NCBI RefSeq assembly: GCF_014698995.1
Contig: NZ_JACWZZ010000006.1
Span: forward strand, 1-64,000
DNA length: 64,000 bases
Origin: Hymenobacter duratus
GTDB taxonomy: Bacteria > Bacteroidota > Bacteroidia > Cytophagales > Hymenobacteraceae
Direction: 5' to 3'
The notes under the pieces were generated by a model, which made no database searches, had not been told where the DNA came from, and was given only the letters and a program-made list of their open reading frames with translations. This document shows, piece by piece, positions 42,373-49,974 of the stretch; position 1 is the stretch's first letter, and each line of letters begins with the position of its first letter. A program made the translations under genes and the position numbers.

Positions 42373-42407
42373 ATAAGGTATGATAACTAAGACTTATCAT
42401 ACCTTAT
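42373..42407. other. candidate tyrosine-recombinase crossover site (14-7-14 inverted repeat)
   Basis: Arms ATAAGGTATGATAA (42373-42386) and its exact complement TTATCATACCTTAT (42394-42407) flank the 7-base spacer CTAAGAC. Arm length and spacer suit a Xer/Cre-like core site. It lies just upstream of the recombinase start, so it might instead, or also, be its operator. The remaining intergenic bases up to 42581 hold no gene. Confidence 0.6.
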
Positions 42408-42581
42408 CGAAAAAAGAGTTGGCTCAGCGTTGCGCGAGAACTTTGGCATCTTAAGTAACAAGTACGACGTCCCAACTTGCTGCCTACCCATTCATGTAGC
42501 CCCATGTGAGAATTAGACACAAAGCGACTTGTCAGTACATTTACCAACCGCTACTCTGTCTTTTCCGCTGGCTTACTCTGT

Positions 42582-43502
42582 ATGGTAAAACTTTACTTTC
42601 TGCAGTTCCTACTCCTTATTAGTACTGTTACCGCGCTGGCCCAGCGTCCCAAGCCGGCCGCGGTAACGCTTCCTCCAGCCGATACCGTCTACTTCGACCG
42701 GGACTGGGAGCGCACCGAAACGTTGGAGGAAGTGGCCTACGCCCGTATTGCCCGCCACGACGCGGCTGGTAAAACCGTGGGCACGGTGCGCGACTATTTC
42801 TACCCTTCCTGGCAAAAGCAGTGGGAAGGCAAGATGGTTAAAGAGCACCCCGACGTGCCTTCAGGGCTGTGCACGGGCTGGCACGAGAACGGAAAGCTGA
42901 GCTTTCGGGGCACGTACGTCAACGGCGCCCAGCAATCCGACTTTCGCAGCTGGCACGACGACGGCCGCGAAATCAAATGCACATACGCCGTGGAGGATGC
43001 CCTGCCGCTCAGCAGCGCGGAGATTCACTGCAGCAACTGCATGCACCTGAGCCGGAAAGTGTTTGAAATCGACGTACCCGAGGGCACGGTAGGCATCGTG
43101 TACAAGCTCGACATCCGTGACGGCCACCAGCCCGCTTCCTGGTCCACGGCCTTGAGCATGGCCGCGGCTTTGAGCAATCCGGCCACCGGTACGGTGGCCC
43201 TGTTGTCCATGGCTGCTTCCTCCTTATCGAAGCAGGACACCAAGCCGCCCACGACGTCCACCAAATGTCACTGGTACATCACCACGAATCCGGCAGCGGT
43301 GCAGCAGTTTCTGGCCACAAAAGGCTCGATAACCATTCCCAATTCCTGCCTGCGCATGGAAACCAATACCCCTCAGGAAACCCGGCCAATGTCGTTGCCT
43401 TCCGGAACGCGCCGCTTCTTCGTGTGCGTGAACAACGACAACTACACGACCGATGCCACGGCCACCCTCAGCGTGACAGCCTTGGTGAAAGCCTGCAATT
43501 AG
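42582..43502 (+). CDS. exported YwqK/MORN-like protein
   Basis: A 306-residue secreted protein. The signal peptide MVKLYFLQFLLLISTVTALAQ is followed by a MORN/YwqK-like segment (about 85-135): GLCTGWHENGKLSFRGTYVNGAQQSDFRSWHDDGRE. This type of repeat is labelled YwqK antitoxin in databases, but in Bacteroidota many secreted members have no known toxin. The C-terminal half (residues 145-306) has the paired CSNC and other cysteines and looks like a compact beta domain of unknown role. It stands between the recombinase and the convergent copper genes. It has no visible partner gene, so a toxin-antitoxin role is doubtful. Confidence 0.6.
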   Translation: MVKLYFLQFLLLISTVTALAQRPKPAAVTLPPADTVYFDRDWERTETLEEVAYARIARHDAAGKTVGTVRDYFYPSWQKQWEGKMVKEHPDVPSGLCTGWHENGKLSFRGTYVNGAQQSDFRSWHDDGREIKCTYAVEDALPLSSAEIHCSNCMHLSRKVFEIDVPEGTVGIVYKLDIRDGHQPASWSTALSMAAALSNPATGTVALLSMAASSLSKQDTKPPTTSTKCHWYITTNPAAVQQFLATKGSITIPNSCLRMETNTPQETRPMSLPSGTRRFFVCVNNDNYTTDATATLSVTALVKACN

Positions 43503-43529
43503 TCTTCCAACAGCCAGGCCTTTGGGCGC

Positions 43530-45950
43530 TTAATAATGGAGCGTCAGGCCGGCGCCCCACTTGTAGTCGCTGTCGTAGTTGGTGCTCAAGGACACATACT
43601 TGCTGACCATGTAGCGGAAGGCGACGTTGTATTCCCGGTCCGTGTTCACCAGCAGGTCGGCGAAGAAGTTGTTGCTTAGGGGCAGGTCCGTGCGCTCCAG
43701 CTGCAGGCGCACCTTGCCGTTGCTGTCCAGGCGCAGCTCCGAGCGCACGAGCAGGGGCAGCAGGTAGTACAGGCCCACGTCGAACACCCGCCGGTTGTTT
43801 TTGGTGTTCCGCTCGCCCTCTGCGAGCAGCGTGCGGTTGTTACGGTAGTCAAAGCCGACAAAGGCGGCGAGAAACTGCCGATTGTCGAGGTAGCGCAGCA
43901 GGTGGGTTTCGGTTTCGAAGTTGCCCTGGTAGTTCACGCGGCCCTCGAATTCGAGCGCGTTGCGGTTGTTGGACAGGGTGCTTTCCAGAAAAGCGCCCTG
44001 CGAGTGCGCCATCAGGTCGGCCCAGAGGTAAGGCTGGTTGTCTTCTTTTTTCAGCTCTTTGTAGTCGGTGCGGGCGTACTCATTCTGCGGGGTGCCCTCG
44101 TAGCTCACGATGCGGGCCATGCCGGCCATCATGTGGTAGAGGATGTGACAGTGGAAAAACCAGTCCTGTTCCTCGTTGGCGTCGAACTCGATGGTGACCT
44201 TGCCCATGGACTGAATGTCGAAGGTGTGCTTCATCGGCGAATAAGCACCCTGGGCATTCACGAGCCGGAAAAAGTGCCCGTGCAGGTGCAGCGGGTGGCG
44301 CATCATGGTGGTGTTGGTAAAGGTCATGCGCACGTTCTCGCCCTTGCGGATGGGAATCTTGTCGGCCTGCGAGAGGGTCTTGTTGTCAAACGACCACACG
44401 TAGCGCAGCATGTTGCCGGTCAGGGTGAGGTTGATTTCCCGCCACTGCTTGGTCGAATCCAGCGTGGTGGGGTTAAGGGCCCGCAACATGTTGTAGTTGA
44501 AGTCGCCGGCGCTGCCGCCCATGCCGCTCATCCCGGCCATACCGCCCATGTCCATGCCCGCCATGCCGCCCATGTCCTGCATGCTGCCCATGCTTTTGCC
44601 AGCTTTTTCCTGGGCATTTTCGGGCCGGCTCTGCGGTGAGGGGGCCGTGGCAGCGGGCGCGGCGCCGTGCTGCATGTCCATGCCCGGCATGGGCGAACCA
44701 GCAGCCGGACTGGCTGGCTTCGGGCCCTGGTGGCCCGCCATGTCCATGCCTTTCATCTCCCCACTGCCCTGCTCTTTGGTCATGCCGGCGCCGCCCATGT
44801 CCATGCCGCTCATGCCTTCCATGCTGTTCATCTCCCGCATCATCTGGAAGTAGTTGATGCGGGGCAGGTCCGGGGCTTTCATCGGCTCGCCCTGCCCGAT
44901 GAAGGTGGAGGTGTAGCCGGTGATGTCGTTGGCCGTGGCCCGAAACTCGGCCGCGCCCACAGCGGGCACCGTGACCAGCAGGTCGTAGGTTTCGGCCGTG
45001 GCTATTTCGAGCTTGTTGACGGGGAAGGGCTCCACGTTGATGCCGTCGGCGGCGATGACCTGCATAGGACCGCCGGCGTACTGCAGGTAAAAGTAGGACG
45101 AGGCGCTGCCGTTGATGACGCGCAGGCGCACCACCTCCCCGGGCTTGGCGTCCTTGAAATAGCCCTTTTCCTGCCCGTTCGTGAGGAATTTGTTGTAGTA
45201 GATGTCCGTCAAATCCATGGCCGGCATGCGGCCCCACTCCTGCTTGAGCTTGTCCTTGAAGTAGCCGGCGGCCAGGGCCTCGCCGTAGCTCTGCGTAGCC
45301 CCTTTCTGCACGGCGAACCACTCGCCGGTGCGCTTGAGGTAGCGCAGCACCTCCTTGGATTTGTGGTCGGTCCAGTCGGAGAGCACCAGCACGTACTCCC
45401 TCATCTCGTAGGGAATGCGCTTGGGGTGGATGACGATGGAGCCGTACACGCCGTCCTGCTCCTGCAGCATGGTGTGGGAGTGGTACCAGTAGGTGCCGCT
45501 CTGAATCAGGGGAAACGTAAACGTGTGGGTGCCGCCCGGCTCGACCGGGGCCGTGTTGAGGTAGGGCACGCCGTCCTGCTCGTTGGGCAGCAGCAGGCCG
45601 TGCCAGTGGATGCTGGTTTCCATGTGCATCTGGTTGTGCACCCGAATCACGGCGGTGTCCCCCTCGTTGAAGGTGAGCGTGGGGGCCGGAATCTGGCCGT
45701 TGATGCCGATGGCCCGGCGGGTGCGGCCCGTGAAGTTGACCAGGCGCTCGTCCACGTACAGGTCGTACTCCACCCGCTTGCCCACGTAGCTCGTGCGAGG
45801 CGTCACGACCTTGCCCTGCAGCTGAGCAGCCGGGGGCGCAGACTGGGTCAGGTGAGGCTCGGCGCTTTTGCCCATACGCATGCCCGGCGTGTGCTGCGCC
45901 CAGGCGGGCATGGCGGCCAGCAGGGCAGCCAGTAGAAAGAGTATTCGCAT
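43530..45950 (-). CDS. multicopper oxidase fused to CopB-like outer-membrane barrel
   Basis: An 806-residue exported fusion. After a signal peptide (to about 18), a PcoA/CopA-type multicopper oxidase shows the copper ligands HWHGLLLP (115-122), YWYHSH (154-159), HPLHLHGHFF (about 550) and WFFHCHILYHMMAGM (about 596-610). A Met/Gly-rich insert (GMSGMDMGGAGM and similar, about 365-480) probably collects Cu(I). The last 165 residues or so (YLWADLMAHSQGAFLESTL...WGAGLTLHY) are strands like CopB/PcoB. It oxidises Cu(I) to Cu(II) outside the cytosol. It starts 6 bases after the DUF2231 gene, in one operon. Confidence 0.9.
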   Translation of the reverse strand: MRILFLLAALLAAMPAWAQHTPGMRMGKSAEPHLTQSAPPAAQLQGKVVTPRTSYVGKRVEYDLYVDERLVNFTGRTRRAIGINGQIPAPTLTFNEGDTAVIRVHNQMHMETSIHWHGLLLPNEQDGVPYLNTAPVEPGGTHTFTFPLIQSGTYWYHSHTMLQEQDGVYGSIVIHPKRIPYEMREYVLVLSDWTDHKSKEVLRYLKRTGEWFAVQKGATQSYGEALAAGYFKDKLKQEWGRMPAMDLTDIYYNKFLTNGQEKGYFKDAKPGEVVRLRVINGSASSYFYLQYAGGPMQVIAADGINVEPFPVNKLEIATAETYDLLVTVPAVGAAEFRATANDITGYTSTFIGQGEPMKAPDLPRINYFQMMREMNSMEGMSGMDMGGAGMTKEQGSGEMKGMDMAGHQGPKPASPAAGSPMPGMDMQHGAAPAATAPSPQSRPENAQEKAGKSMGSMQDMGGMAGMDMGGMAGMSGMGGSAGDFNYNMLRALNPTTLDSTKQWREINLTLTGNMLRYVWSFDNKTLSQADKIPIRKGENVRMTFTNTTMMRHPLHLHGHFFRLVNAQGAYSPMKHTFDIQSMGKVTIEFDANEEQDWFFHCHILYHMMAGMARIVSYEGTPQNEYARTDYKELKKEDNQPYLWADLMAHSQGAFLESTLSNNRNALEFEGRVNYQGNFETETHLLRYLDNRQFLAAFVGFDYRNNRTLLAEGERNTKNNRRVFDVGLYYLLPLLVRSELRLDSNGKVRLQLERTDLPLSNNFFADLLVNTDREYNVAFRYMVSKYVSLSTNYDSDYKWGAGLTLHY

Positions 45951-45956
45951 CGGTCG

Positions 45957-47144
45957 TTACTTGTCGCGTTTGGGGGTGCTGCGGGCCGGGTTGTTGTCCT
46001 CGAACCGGTACTTATCCATGGGGCTGCTGGGCATGGCCATTCCCGGCATGCCCGGCATGGCGCCCGTTCCGGGCTTCTCCATTCCCTTCCTATCGCCCAT
46101 ACCGGGCATAGCCTCGCCCTTTTTCATGCCCGGCATTCCGGACATATCGTCCATCTGCTGGCGCGTTGTCACAGGCTTTTGGCCGCCGGCGGGCTGCATG
46201 CCGGGCATGTTTTCCATGCCTTTCATAGTACCTATGGCGGGTTTGCTTGGGGAGGTGTTTTTCGAGCGGGCAGGACCCATGTCCATGCCGGGCATGTTGC
46301 CCATGTCCATCGGGGCGGGCGGCGCTTTGCGCGGGCTGCCTTGGCCGGAGGGACGTTGCGTGCTCATCCCGGGCATGTTCATCCCCGGCATATCGGCCAT
46401 GGCTCCCTGCTGGGCGGCCCGTCCTGCCGGCGCCGGCTGCGGTTGGCCGCCGCGCCGTTGGGTGGGCATGTTCATGCCTTCCATTTGTTCCATGGGTTGA
46501 CGGCGCTGACCTAGCTGGGCGGCCTGCGGGCCGGGGCCCATGTTCATGCCTTCCATGCTGGCCGGGGAGGTACCTGGCGTAGCCACTGATGGTGGGCGAG
46601 TCCCGTCGCTTGGGCCAACCTCCTCGTTGTGGGCGTCCGCTTCGGAAGCCGGCATGTCCATGCCGGGCATGGCATCCTCCCCGCCGTGGCCGTGGCTTTT
46701 ATCGAGCAGGTTGCCCTTGGGACCCACGCCCTCGACGTACACCAGCTGCGCACCTCGGTGCCCGGCCACGGAAAGCGCGCCGGCCGCCGCCACGGCTGCC
46801 ACCAGCACCAGCACCTCGTAGGCCCGGCGCTGCACCTTAAAGTAAAACCCGATGCCGGCCAATAGCAGCGTGATGCCCGAGAGCCAGGTGGTGTAGCCGG
46901 CGAACTGCTCGTGGGCCGCGTACACGGCCGCTGCCCGGGGCGAAAGGCCAATTGCCGCCGCATGAAACACGGTGCTGGCCGCCACCGCCCCGGCAAAGCC
47001 CCCAGCCATCACGGCCAAGGCAATCCAGCGCACCTGGGGCCAGTCCTTGAATACCAGCAGGGCCTGCAATGCCGCAGCCAGCAGTATCAGGACAATGGGC
47101 AAGTGCACCACCAGGGGGTGCAGATTGGGAAAATCTGAAAACAT
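45957..47144 (-). CDS. DUF2231 membrane protein with long Met-rich tail
   Basis: A 395-residue protein. The first 150 residues are a DUF2231 four-helix membrane domain (NLHPLVVHLPIVLILLAAALQAL..., HPLVVHLP being the conserved motif). The remaining 240 residues are disordered-looking and packed with MPGM, GMNM, GMDM and similar methionine motifs, about fifteen clusters. Such Mets motifs bind Cu(I) or Ag(I) in CusB, CopA and eukaryotic Ctr1. The ATG at 47144 starts the conserved domain; an in-frame extension to 47291 was rejected. It precedes the multicopper oxidase by 6 bases, suggesting it delivers copper to it. Confidence 0.8.
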   Translation of the reverse strand: MFSDFPNLHPLVVHLPIVLILLAAALQALLVFKDWPQVRWIALAVMAGGFAGAVAASTVFHAAAIGLSPRAAAVYAAHEQFAGYTTWLSGITLLLAGIGFYFKVQRRAYEVLVLVAAVAAAGALSVAGHRGAQLVYVEGVGPKGNLLDKSHGHGGEDAMPGMDMPASEADAHNEEVGPSDGTRPPSVATPGTSPASMEGMNMGPGPQAAQLGQRRQPMEQMEGMNMPTQRRGGQPQPAPAGRAAQQGAMADMPGMNMPGMSTQRPSGQGSPRKAPPAPMDMGNMPGMDMGPARSKNTSPSKPAIGTMKGMENMPGMQPAGGQKPVTTRQQMDDMSGMPGMKKGEAMPGMGDRKGMEKPGTGAMPGMPGMAMPSSPMDKYRFEDNNPARSTPKRDK

Positions 47145-47288
47145 AGAGCCGAATGAGCCAAGGCCGGTACACGGAAAAACCCCGGCTGACCGCAAGCAGC
47201 AGTGCCGGGGCAAATCCCAATGGGTAATGGAGAGGCCGCGCTGACCACTGGTCCTAGCCAGGCGGTCGTTGCTTTCCCTGTTGGGTAC

Positions 47289-47345
47289 CATACGTAGTCA
47301 AACCGCGACAATGTTTACACGCAAACGGCCGCACGGTTGCATAAT
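47289..47345 (-). promoter_or_regulatory. candidate copper-regulon site and promoter (DUF2231-oxidase operon)
   Basis: On the minus strand ATTATGCAACCGTGCGG (47329-47345) matches the copper-island site. TACGTATG (47289-47296), one base off TAnnTTTG, lies 32 bases downstream. The transcript would have a leader of about 140 bases before the ATG at 47144. Confidence 0.5.
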
Positions 47346-47395
47346 TTCAAGCAACCTGGTCCTGACTACAGGCCGTCCCAGGAAACGCTAAAACG

Positions 47396-47428
47396 AAAAA
47401 CGCCCGACCTACTGGGGCCGGGCGTTTT
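47396..47428 (-). terminator. intrinsic terminator
   Basis: AAAACGCCCG and CGGGCGTTTT arms with A- and T-tracts on both sides, 18 bases after the stop of the small Cys-rich gene on the minus strand. Works in either direction by sequence. Confidence 0.8.
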
Positions 47429-47445
47429 ACACGAGCGTGGGCAGC

Positions 47446-47643
47446 TTACTTGGCCGCGCAGCAGCTAGGGGCTCCCGCCGTGCAGGCCGGAGTGCCGGCC
47501 TGGGCGCAGTTTTGCACCAGCGGGCAATCGGGGGTGCCCTTCAGTGGACAATCCGCCGCGGTCGGGGTTGGGCTGGTGAAGCCAAACAAGGCGCCGCCGG
47601 AGAGCAGCGCCGCGGCGCCGAACATCATCATCTTGCGTTTCAT
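47446..47643 (-). CDS. small secreted cysteine-rich protein
   Basis: A 65-residue exported protein. After a signal peptide (MKRKMMMFGAAALLSGGALFGF) the mature 40 residues contain seven cysteines in ADCPLKGTPDCPLVQNCAQAGTPACTAGAPSCC. I know no named family. The cysteine content, small size and position between an HMA protein and copper genes suggest a periplasmic metal-binding peptide. It is followed by a good intrinsic terminator (47396-47428) and preceded by a 95-base gap from the HMA gene, with which it may be co-transcribed. Confidence 0.65.
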   Translation of the reverse strand: MKRKMMMFGAAALLSGGALFGFTSPTPTAADCPLKGTPDCPLVQNCAQAGTPACTAGAPSCCAAK

Positions 47644-47738
47644 CGGTTCTGGTGGTTAAGATGGGCCCGCCGGGTACGGCCGTGGGGTAGTTCAAACAGC
47701 CACGGTCCGTACTCCGTGGGTGGCACTCATTAAAATGT

Positions 47739-47945
47739 CTAAGCCTTTTCAGCCTTGAAGCCGGCATCTTCTACGAGCGCCAGCACCTGCTCCTCGGTCA
47801 CGTCGCCGGTCACGGTGAGCACCTTGTTGGGGTTGGCCGTGTCGACCTGCCAGGAGGCAATTGCCTTCTCGCCGTTGAGGGTGGGCGTTACGGCTTTGAT
47901 GCAGCCGCCGCAGTTGATGTTGGTGTTGAATTGGAGCGTTTTCAT
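47739..47945 (-). CDS. HMA-domain copper chaperone
   Basis: A 68-residue cytosolic protein that consists of one heavy-metal-associated domain. It starts KTLQFNTNINCGGCIKAVTPTLNG with Cys-Gly-Gly-Cys as the metal site. The hydrophobic pattern fits the ferredoxin-like beta-alpha-beta-beta-alpha-beta fold to the end (VLALVEDAGFKAEKA). The ATG at 47945 lies at the natural start; a longer frame was rejected because the promoter element TACTTTTG (47996-48003) would fall within it. It probably hands Cu(I) to the CopA ATPase. A copper-regulon site lies 34 bases upstream of the promoter element. Confidence 0.88.
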   Translation of the reverse strand: MKTLQFNTNINCGGCIKAVTPTLNGEKAIASWQVDTANPNKVLTVTGDVTEEQVLALVEDAGFKAEKA

Positions 47946-47995
47946 GGGAGTAAATGCGTGGCGCCCGTGGTGGGCGGGTTCGGAATTAAAACACC

Positions 47996-48054
47996 CAAAA
48001 GTAGCGGCACGTGCCCGGGAAGGGGTACACAATTAGGCTTCAGGCTTGCATGAT
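47996..48054 (-). promoter_or_regulatory. copper-regulon site and promoter of the HMA chaperone
   Basis: On the minus strand ATCATGCAAGCCTGAAG (48038-48054) is followed after exactly 34 bases by TACTTTTG (47996-48003), a perfect TAnnTTTG. The palindrome GGCACGTGCC lies in between. Confidence 0.65.
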
Positions 48055-48103
48055 TTGTAGCAGCTAATCCCCCTTTGCCTGCCTGACACGTCGCACGCTA
48101 GCT

Positions 48104-48748
48104 TTAATGGTGGCCCATGCCCCCGCCGAGCAAGTGTTTGCCGATGACAAAGAGTAGGAGCAGCACCAGCCCGGCGATGAGCAAATAGCGGCCCCAGGGG
48201 GTGGGCATAGCAGTTGCGTGGCCCGCGGCCACGGCTTGGGCATGCGCCTGCTTTTGCAGCCGCCACTTACCAATGCGGCCCCAGGGCTTGTACACCGAAA
48301 TGGCGGTGGCTGCCAGCAGCACGACCAGCGCGGCCGCGGCATCGGCCAGCAGCTGCAGGCGCAACCCGCGCAGGTCAGTTGCCGAGAGGTCGGCTTTGGC
48401 GGCTACCTCGGCCAGGTAGGCGATGGGCTGGATGTGCAGCAGCAACAGCAGCGTGGCCGCTACCGTGAGCACCAGCTTGACCAGCACCCAGTAATGCTTA
48501 AACAAGCCCCAGGGCGTGCCCAGCGCCTGCACCACGCCGGTGGCCAGCGCGGCCAGGCTGGAGGGCACAATAACAAACCAGCCGCTCAGCCCCATGGCCA
48601 GGTAGGCCGTGCGCACCAGCAACGCATCAGAACTGGTCAGGCCGGTGATGGCCAGGGCCAGGAACACGGCCACGGCGCCGAGCCAGCCCACCGAGAACGT
48701 GATGTGGGCGGTGAGCATGAACTTGCGCAGGGCGGGAGCCATTGTCAT
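48104..48748 (-). CDS. DUF2269-like integral membrane protein
   Basis: A 214-residue membrane protein with five or six hydrophobic helices. The N-terminus APALRKFMLTAHITFSVGWLGAVAVFLAL, with a conserved His in helix 1, resembles the DUF2269/CopD-like four-helix group. Another His lies in LLLLLHIQPIAYLAE. The protein ends in a single helix and a Met/His tail (GGGMGHH). The ATG at 48748 (or 48742) was chosen because the promoter element TACTTTTG lies at 48782-48789, which excludes a start further upstream. It is single, in the copper island. A role in copper handling or cytochrome-like electron transfer is inferred from context. Confidence 0.65.
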   Translation of the reverse strand: MTMAPALRKFMLTAHITFSVGWLGAVAVFLALAITGLTSSDALLVRTAYLAMGLSGWFVIVPSSLAALATGVVQALGTPWGLFKHYWVLVKLVLTVAATLLLLLHIQPIAYLAEVAAKADLSATDLRGLRLQLLADAAAALVVLLAATAISVYKPWGRIGKWRLQKQAHAQAVAAGHATAMPTPWGRYLLIAGLVLLLLFVIGKHLLGGGMGHH

Positions 48749-48781
48749 CAGCGAGGCAGTTGGGGCGGGTGAAGGACCCCG

Positions 48782-48840
48782 CAAAAGTAGGGGTGTCGCC
48801 CAGGCCCGGCGTACAGAATTAGGCCGCGAACCAGCATAAT
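48782..48840 (-). promoter_or_regulatory. copper-regulon site and promoter of the DUF2269-like gene
   Basis: On the minus strand ATTATGCTGGTTCGCGG (48824-48840) lies exactly 34 bases upstream of TACTTTTG (48782-48789). The site is the weakest of the set in its second half, but the spacing is identical to that at the HMA gene. Confidence 0.6.
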
Positions 48841-48910
48841 TAACACACCGGGGCCCACGAAAAAGCCAGCCCGTACGCGACGAGCTGGCTTCCCATGGTA
48901 TCGAGGATAT

Positions 48911-49246
48911 TTAAGCAGCAATGCCCTGGCGGCAGGCCTGCTCGCAGCGGCGGCAGGCCTCGGCGCACTGGCGGCAGTGCTCGGAGTGAGCGCCGTGCTT
49001 CTCGCACTCGTCGGCGCAGGCCTTGCAGATTTCAGCGCACTCGCGTAGCAGATGGGCGGCGTGCTCCGAGCCGCGGGCAGTGAAGCGGGCGGTGAGGGCG
49101 CAGATGTCGGCACAGTCGCGGTCCAACAGCACGCAGCGGGCCATCATCTTCACGTTGTCTTCCTGCAGGCAGGCCGTAGCACAATGCTCACAGGCGGCGA
49201 TACAGGCATTGAGGGCGTCGAGCAGGCTTTGGTTTTGTGTATGCAT
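48911..49246 (-). CDS. four-helix-bundle copper-binding protein (Csp/DUF326)
   Basis: A 111-residue cysteine-rich protein. Regularly spaced cysteines (ACIAACEHCATACLQ, RDCADICALTARF, ECAEICKACADECEKH, HCRQCAEACRRCEQACR) give about 16 in total and line the core of a four-helix bundle. This is the Csp copper-storage family, which can load many Cu(I) ions per monomer. It has no signal peptide, so it is a cytosolic Csp3-type store. The ATG at 49246 begins right before the first helix. It is a separate transcription unit with a candidate copper-regulon site at 49339-49355. Confidence 0.92.
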   Translation of the reverse strand: MHTQNQSLLDALNACIAACEHCATACLQEDNVKMMARCVLLDRDCADICALTARFTARGSEHAAHLLRECAEICKACADECEKHGAHSEHCRQCAEACRRCEQACRQGIAA

Positions 49247-49296
49247 GGGAAAGGGGTGTAGGTGAACGAACAAGGCAACCCAACCGGGTCGCTGCC

Positions 49297-49355
49297 TAAG
49301 TATACCTTCTCTGTGGCCCAAGGTTTTACATATTAGTCTTCTTCCCTTGCATGAT
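49297..49355 (-). promoter_or_regulatory. candidate copper-regulon site and promoter of the Csp gene
   Basis: On the minus strand ATCATGCAAGGGAAGAA (49339-49355) is followed after 34 bases by TATACTTA (49297-49304), a partial TAnnTTTG. The site overlaps the last codons of the HMA-AraC gene, so chance coding identity must be considered. Confidence 0.4.
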
Positions 49356-49968
49356 TTGGGGCCTCCTCCCCTACCACCGGAGCCCTTTCGGCCCGCAGCA
49401 GCCGACGATATGCGGAAGGCGAACAGCGGGCCAAGCGCCGGAATTGGCCGGAGAAGTGCGCCAGGCTGGTGTAGCCCAGGTGCCGGGCAATTAGGCCCAC
49501 GCTCAGGGAGGAAGAAAGCAGCAGCTCCTGCGCATAAGCCAGGCGCTGACTCAGGATGTAGGCCGCCAGCGTCTTATCGCCCACCAAGCGGGCAAAGGCC
49601 GCGCTGAGCTGCCCGTAGGTCAAGCCGAGCTCCCGGGCCAGCGCCGCCCCAAAAGCCCGGTGACGCAGGCTTTCGCCCGGCTCGCGCAGCAGGCGGTTCA
49701 CCGCCACGCTGACCCGTTCCACCAGGGTCTGGTGAAAGGTTTCGAGCAGCGCAAACCGGGCCGCTTCCAGCGTGGCCCGCAGGCGGGGCCAGTCCAGCTC
49801 CTCGGCCGTGCCCGCCACCGTGGCCGCGCCCAGGCGCACGTCGAGCACCTGCAAGCCCAGCCCTTCCAACTCCTGCCGAACCACCCGGATACCGCGCGCG
49901 CACACCATGTGCTTGATGTAAAGCACAGTGGTGGGCGAAGCAGAAGCGGAGCGATTAGGCATCAGCAA
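49333..49968 (-). CDS. HMA-AraC fusion transcriptional regulator
   Basis: A 211-residue regulator. Residues about 12-75 are an HMA-like domain (TVLYIKHMVCARGIRVVRQELEGLGLQVLDVRLG). The first metal cysteine is kept, but the second position of CxxC is Gly (Cys-Ala-Arg-Gly). Residues about 105-200 form the AraC DNA-binding domain: KTLAAYILSQRLAYAQELLLSSSLSVGLIARHLGYTSLAHFSGQFRRLARCSPSAYRRLL. It is the last gene of the long cus operon. A second, intact relative begins at 63465. These are the best candidates to bind the ATYATGCAAG sites. With only one Cys, this copy may sense differently or not at all. Confidence 0.8.
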   Translation of the reverse strand: MLMPNRSASASPTTVLYIKHMVCARGIRVVRQELEGLGLQVLDVRLGAATVAGTAEELDWPRLRATLEAARFALLETFHQTLVERVSVAVNRLLREPGESLRHRAFGAALARELGLTYGQLSAAFARLVGDKTLAAYILSQRLAYAQELLLSSSLSVGLIARHLGYTSLAHFSGQFRRLARCSPSAYRRLLRAERAPVVGEEAPNHAREED

Positions 49969-49974
49969 GCGAGG

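Noticed and set aside
42582..43502. Toxin-antitoxin system based on the YwqK-like protein
   Set aside because: The protein has a clear signal peptide and no adjacent partner gene; the YwqK label does not justify a toxin-antitoxin call.
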